This document shows, piece by piece, positions 61,274 to 64,000 of a stretch of DNA of 64,000 nucleotides. Numbering within the stretch: the stretch's first letter is position 1; each line of letters begins with the position of its first letter. The translations under genes and the position numbers were made by a program. The notes under the pieces are model-generated. The model was not told where the DNA came from. It did not search any database and saw only the letters and a program-made list of their open reading frames with translations. Origin of the DNA: an uncultured Roseburia sp. (GTDB lineage: Bacteria > Bacillota > Clostridia > Lachnospirales > Lachnospiraceae); assembly GCA_900542495.1 (NCBI GenBank), contig UQNW01000019.1:9116-73115 (forward strand), read 5' to 3'.

Positions 61274-61435
61274 ATGGATTTACAGAACATACAGAATCAA
61301 TTAAATACAGAATTTGCCAAGTCAGAGACAAGAATCATATTCTGGTTTGATGATAAAGATATTGATTACATAAATGAAAAAGTGTTGGACACAATCAGCA
61401 ACATGCTGCAGGGAATGCATCCGAAAGTGGCATAA
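61274..61435 (+). pseudogene. N-terminal fragment of a PglZ-type (BREX) protein
   Basis: 53 residues. LQNIQNQLNTEFAKSETR followed by IIFWFDDKDIDY is the start of PglZ alkaline-phosphatase-superfamily proteins (typical pattern R-x-IVFWYD). The rest of the roughly 800-residue protein is gone; from residue 34 the sequence is unrelated. Together with the AlbA/RecG-like fragment it suggests a lost defence island. Confidence 0.5.
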
Positions 61436-61436
61436 A

Positions 61437-61529
61437 ATGTATCCAGAAAAGGAACTAAGTCAGGTGCAGCTGGATTATCTTGTAGATGTAATTATGACAT
61501 GGATTCAAAAAGAAATGGAGAGAGGTTAG
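61437..61529 (+). CDS. Short ORF coupled to yaiI (30 residues)
   Basis: Reads MYPEKELSQVQLDYLVDVIM then TWIQKEMERG. Its stop TAG overlaps the GTG start of the next gene, which suggests translational coupling. There is no clear SD. It may be a small real protein or the tail of a decayed gene. Confidence 0.35.
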   Translation: MYPEKELSQVQLDYLVDVIMTWIQKEMERG

Positions 61530-62002
61530 TGCAGATATTTGTAGATGCAGATGCGTGTCCGGTAGTGGGCATTGTAGAAGAAATTGCAGAGAAATATAAT
61601 ATTCCAACCACCTTGCTGTGTGATACGAATCATATTTTGTATTCTGATTACAGCGAGGTGATTGTGGTAGGTGCAGGAGCAGATGCAGTAGATTATAAGC
61701 TGATAAGCATTTGTCATAAAGGGGATGTAGTAGTAACGCAGGATTATGGCGTTGCTGCGATGGCTCTTGGAAAAGGTGCATATGCTATTCACCAATCCGG
61801 TAAGTGGTATACGAATGAGAACATAGATCAGATGCTTATGGAGCGACATCTTAACAAGAAGGCAAGGCGCAGTTCTCATAAGAATCATATTAGGGGACCG
61901 AGAAAGCGTACAGAAGAAGATGATGTACGCTTTGCACAGTCCTTTGAAAAACTTATACTGATGGCAAAGTCAAAAGAAGGTGCTCAGAGTGGGACTATTT
62001 AA
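61529..62002 (+). CDS. YaiI/YqxD family protein (DUF188)
   Basis: 157 residues from GTG 61529, with GGAGAGAGG just upstream; a longer frame from 61499 overlaps that SD. (M)QIFVDADACPVVGIVEEIAE is the family signature, with GADAVDYKLI, GDVVVTQDYGVAAMAL and the C-terminal RGPRKRTEEDDVRFAQSF. The fold is PIN-like; a nuclease role is suspected but not shown. It is followed with overlap by a small gene. Confidence 0.92.
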   Translation: MQIFVDADACPVVGIVEEIAEKYNIPTTLLCDTNHILYSDYSEVIVVGAGADAVDYKLISICHKGDVVVTQDYGVAAMALGKGAYAIHQSGKWYTNENIDQMLMERHLNKKARRSSHKNHIRGPRKRTEEDDVRFAQSFEKLILMAKSKEGAQSGTI

Positions 62003-62207
62003 GAAAAAGATAGTTACAAAGACGTATGATAAAGAAAATAAGAAACCAGTTATCAAGGCGAGCATATGTAATGGCGAGCAGGTTGCAGGCTTTAAGGACA
62101 TTCATACAGGTAAGATAGAAGAGGTTATGCTGATTAAGAACCAGGCAGACCTTGATGCATTCAAGAAAATGTATGGAATAGATGGAGAGATAGAGAAGGA
62201 ATACTGA
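61989..62207 (+). CDS. Small conserved protein of unknown function (72 residues)
   Basis: Start GTG 61989 inside the 3' end of yaiI, with GAAGG upstream. (M)GLFKKKIVTKTYDKENKKPV then EQVAGFKDIHTGKIEEVMLI. It is basic at the N-terminus and has no membrane segment. The string yaiI, this gene and the ArsC-family gene is tightly packed (1-14 base overlaps or gaps), indicating one operon. I do not know a function. Confidence 0.7.
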   Translation: MGLFKKKIVTKTYDKENKKPVIKASICNGEQVAGFKDIHTGKIEEVMLIKNQADLDAFKKMYGIDGEIEKEY

Positions 62208-62208
62208 T

Positions 62209-62559
62209 ATGAATATACAGATATTTGGAACAAAGAAATGCAATGATACTAAGAAGGCGGAGCGTTTTTTCAAGGAGCGGGGCATAAAGTATCAGTTCAT
62301 TGATATGAAAGAAAAAGGTATGAGCAAAGGAGAATTTAATTCAGTAGCTCAGGCAAATGGTGGATTAGAAAATATGGTTAACTGGGATGGCAAGGACAAG
62401 GATTTACTTGCTCTTATTAAGTATATCGCAGATGAAGATAAGCTCGAAAAGGTGCTTGAGAATCCACTGGTAATTAAAACACCAGTAGTAAGAAGCGGAA
62501 AGCAATCAACACTTGGTTATCAGCCAGATATCTGGAAAGGATGGAACTTGCGGGAATGA
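62209..62559 (+). CDS. ArsC/Spx family protein
   Basis: 116 residues, thioredoxin-like. IFGTKKCNDTKKAERFF has the redox cysteine but not CXXC, then the conserved LVIKTPVVRSGKQSTLGYQP near residue 83, where the arginine and TPV are typical of ArsC. It may be an arsenate reductase-like or Spx-like regulator; the lack of arsenic resistance genes nearby favours a general redox role. It starts one base after the preceding stop. Confidence 0.85.
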   Translation: MNIQIFGTKKCNDTKKAERFFKERGIKYQFIDMKEKGMSKGEFNSVAQANGGLENMVNWDGKDKDLLALIKYIADEDKLEKVLENPLVIKTPVVRSGKQSTLGYQPDIWKGWNLRE

Positions 62560-62670
62560 TACGAATCGTATCACGTATGTGAAAGAGCGTTTCTACCCAG
62601 TATACCTATCGGATAAAACAGCTCGACAGTGACTATTTTTCAGAAGATTATTATTAAGGAGGCGTATGCG

Positions 62671-63144
62671 ATGAAGCTGTTGATTAAACAACGTGTTTTT
62701 TCGTGGTCAGACACTTACGATGTCTATGATGAGAATGGCAATCCAAAATATTTTGTCAAAAATGAGATCTTTGCCTTGCTTCACAGAATCCATGTCAGTG
62801 ATATGCAGGGCAACGAGATTGGAATAATAAAACAGAATTTTACATTGTTCATACCGCACTTTGAGGTGGAAATAGGCGGAAAACCATATGGCGAGATTGA
62901 GAAGCAGTTCACTTTTTTCAAACCAAAGTATGATCTCAATTACAATGGATGGCGCTGTGAAGGTGATTTTATGGCGTGGAATTATGATGTGTATTCGGGT
63001 TGCAGTGCGGTTGTACACATATCCAAGAAGCTTTTCTGCTGGGGCGATACCTATGTGATCGATATTTTAAATCCGGCGGATGAAATCATGGCGTTGATGC
63101 TTGTCATTGCAATTGATGCAGCAAACTGTTCACAGAATAATTAA
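62671..63144 (+). CDS. LURP-one-related family protein
   Basis: 157 residues from ATG 62671, with AAGGAGG 8 bases before it. The beta-barrel pattern of the Tubby/LURP-one fold is visible in KLLIKQRVFSWSDTYDVYDE, YFVKNEIFALLHRIHV and ISKKLFCWGDTYVIDI. Bacterial members have no set function; some are annotated as scramblase-like. It is probably monocistronic. Confidence 0.82.
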   Translation: MKLLIKQRVFSWSDTYDVYDENGNPKYFVKNEIFALLHRIHVSDMQGNEIGIIKQNFTLFIPHFEVEIGGKPYGEIEKQFTFFKPKYDLNYNGWRCEGDFMAWNYDVYSGCSAVVHISKKLFCWGDTYVIDILNPADEIMALMLVIAIDAANCSQNN

Positions 63145-63150
63145 CAAATT

Positions 63151-63225
63151 GATTGGTATGAGACATATCATTTTGTTATATCAGATAATGGAAGCGGAAT
63201 GTTGGAAGAAAAAGGAATCAACTGA
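63151..63225 (+). pseudogene. Fragment of a histidine kinase ATPase domain
   Basis: An open frame without a start reads YETYHFVISDNGSGMLEEKG, where DNGSGM is the G1 box of HATPase_c domains. It ends at TGA 63223-63225. No other part of a kinase is found around it. Confidence 0.5.
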
Positions 63226-63305
63226 ATCAGGGGATAGATTTTACCGGCAGTTATCAGGAGAACGGAGAGAATGTACGTAAAAATCACTCTTTTGAAAAAT
63301 TGGGC

Positions 63306-63536
63306 ATGTATAAGATTGATATTGCAAATATTTATCTTGGTATACTGCTTCATTATCTTCTGGTATTAGCAGCTGTTCTGATATTTGGGTATGCATTTAA
63401 TTGGGTTAATCAGCTTCCTGTCTATGTTTTGGCTGGAATGCGTGGTGTTGTTTTAATCCTGTGCTGCTATTTGGATATTAGTAGAGTTAAGGCTGATATT
63501 GATGAAATTAATGGATTGTGTGAAAATAGATTGTAA
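63306..63536 (+). CDS. Small membrane protein, possibly a DUF3021 C-terminal remnant
   Basis: 76 residues from ATG 63306 (a TTG lies at 63300). Two hydrophobic segments (residues about 11-30 and 38-55) and the tail SRVKADIDEINGLCENRL, which resembles the end of DUF3021 membrane proteins (about 130 residues). There is no SD, so it is probably a 5'-truncated gene next to the kinase fragment. Confidence 0.4.
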   Translation: MYKIDIANIYLGILLHYLLVLAAVLIFGYAFNWVNQLPVYVLAGMRGVVLILCCYLDISRVKADIDEINGLCENRL

Positions 63537-63540
63537 TTTG

Positions 63541-63676
63541 TAAGGAACGGAATGGATATATCCTCTGGGTGCTCCGAGCACCAGACGGGTACCGAAAGGT
63601 GATTTACAGAGATGAAAACAGGCCTGACGAAGTATCGCTCAGATTAGATTAAATAATCTAGTCTGAGCGATTTTTT
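63541..63676 (+). promoter_or_regulatory. Structured leader with terminator, possible riboswitch or attenuator
   Basis: GGATATATCC, then GGTGCT-CCG-AGCACC (63567-63582 region), AGACGGGTACCGAAAGGTGA and ACAGGCCTGACGAAG precede a strong terminator. The compact helices and the GACGGGTACCGAAAGG core look like an aptamer plus expression platform. I could not match a known class. What it would control is unclear, as only a minus-strand remnant follows. Confidence 0.4.
63634..63676 (+). terminator. Intrinsic terminator after the structured leader
   Basis: ATCGCTCAGA pairs with TCTGAGCGAT, with an inner AGATTA / TAATCT helix, then six T (63671-63676). Confidence 0.88.
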
Positions 63677-63707
63677 CGTTCAGGGAAAAGGAGAAAATGT
63701 CATTTTT

Positions 63708-63977
63708 TCAGGAAAAGCGTTCTACAATATTATTAATTTCCAACGCATTTTCTTTGTTATGATTTACGATAACGGACATTTCCTGTGTCGTTTCTTCTGT
63801 TTGTCTTGACTTTTCTAAGATATCCTGACTGCTGATATGGTCGGAATCAGGAACATCTGAAATAGCATGGATCTGGTTTTGAATATTTTGTACTGTGTTG
63901 ACAAAGGTTTCAGACTCTTCTGCAATTTCGGATATAATAACCTGAGGGAGTATCCCGAAGTTTGTGTAAACCTCCAA
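63708..63977 (-). pseudogene. C-terminal fragment of a methyl-accepting chemotaxis-type protein
   Basis: 89 codons. The heptad-like VIISEIAEESETFVNTVQNI and QTEETTQEMSVIVNHNKENA with a final NNIVERFS resemble the last helices of a chemoreceptor signalling domain. The highly conserved hairpin tip is missing, and the codons before residue 8 do not fit the family. Probably a 5'-truncated remnant near the window edge. Confidence 0.45.
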
Positions 63978-64000
63978 ACTGATGTAAGATAAAATTACTC

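Noticed and set aside
1..64000. CRISPR arrays, tRNA or rRNA genes
   Set aside because: No regularly spaced direct repeats and no tRNA-like T-loop or rRNA sequence were found by eye; a tRNAscan run would be decisive.

Overview
The window looks like a chromosomal segment of a low-to-moderate GC, spore-forming Lachnospiraceae bacterium, probably Roseburia or a close relative. The reasons are the sporulation genes (gpr, spoIIP, spoIVA, a Csp-like subtilase), the clostridial-type polyamine cluster, the acyl-CoA dehydratase activase and the strong AAGGAGG ribosome binding sites. The genus is an inference; no rRNA or tRNA gene is present to fix it.

Layout. 1-2878 (minus) is the N-terminal part of a giant two-ATPase-domain acyl-CoA dehydratase activase. 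3162-4076 is a rhomboid-like membrane protein with a zinc-binding tail. 4354-9353 is a complete nucleoside-type ABC importer (lipoprotein, double ATPase, two permeases). 9562-13682 holds glnS, a DUF2225 protein and a MocR-type regulator. 13665-15642 is a decayed stretch bounded by two inverted copies of a palindromic element; it carries a 33-residue peptide gene, a leader-peptide-like ORF and three broken genes. 15660-22615 is the arginine region (argG divergent from argC-GNAT-argJ-argB-argD), with an ArgR-type operator between the two arms. An orphan solute-binding protein is coupled to argD.

23929-31373 runs comEA, a two-component system, a GerMN lipoprotein, comEC, a DUF3006-like small protein and holA, converging on rpsT. 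31974-34322 is gpr-spoIIP. Then follow an Rpn-family nuclease, asnB (minus), a subtilase, a diguanylate cyclase overlapping a lipid kinase, spoIVA, an amidohydrolase plus metallo-hydrolase pair, alaS and rpsU. 49312-49635 is an apparently free-standing structured RNA with its own promoter and terminator that I cannot assign to a family. 49768-56797 is a polyamine operon (speA, speE, carboxyspermidine dehydrogenase, nspC, aguA, aguB) that converts arginine through agmatine and N-carbamoylputrescine to putrescine and on to spermidine. The right end (56923-64000) has a LUD-domain protein, a second two-component system flanked by two copies of a 20-bp motif, and then a decayed accessory zone with fragments of an epimerase, an AlbA/RecG-like protein, a PglZ (BREX-type) protein, a histidine kinase and a chemoreceptor, interspersed with small intact genes (yaiI, ArsC family, LURP-one family).

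At least three families of short structured repeats are scattered through intergenic DNA: a TTGTGAAAAATYAAC palindrome family including a 217-bp MITE-like copy, a 64-bp palindrome/terminator pair, and a hairpin-plus-Shine-Dalgarno module. Together with the unassigned RNA these are the least explained parts of the window.
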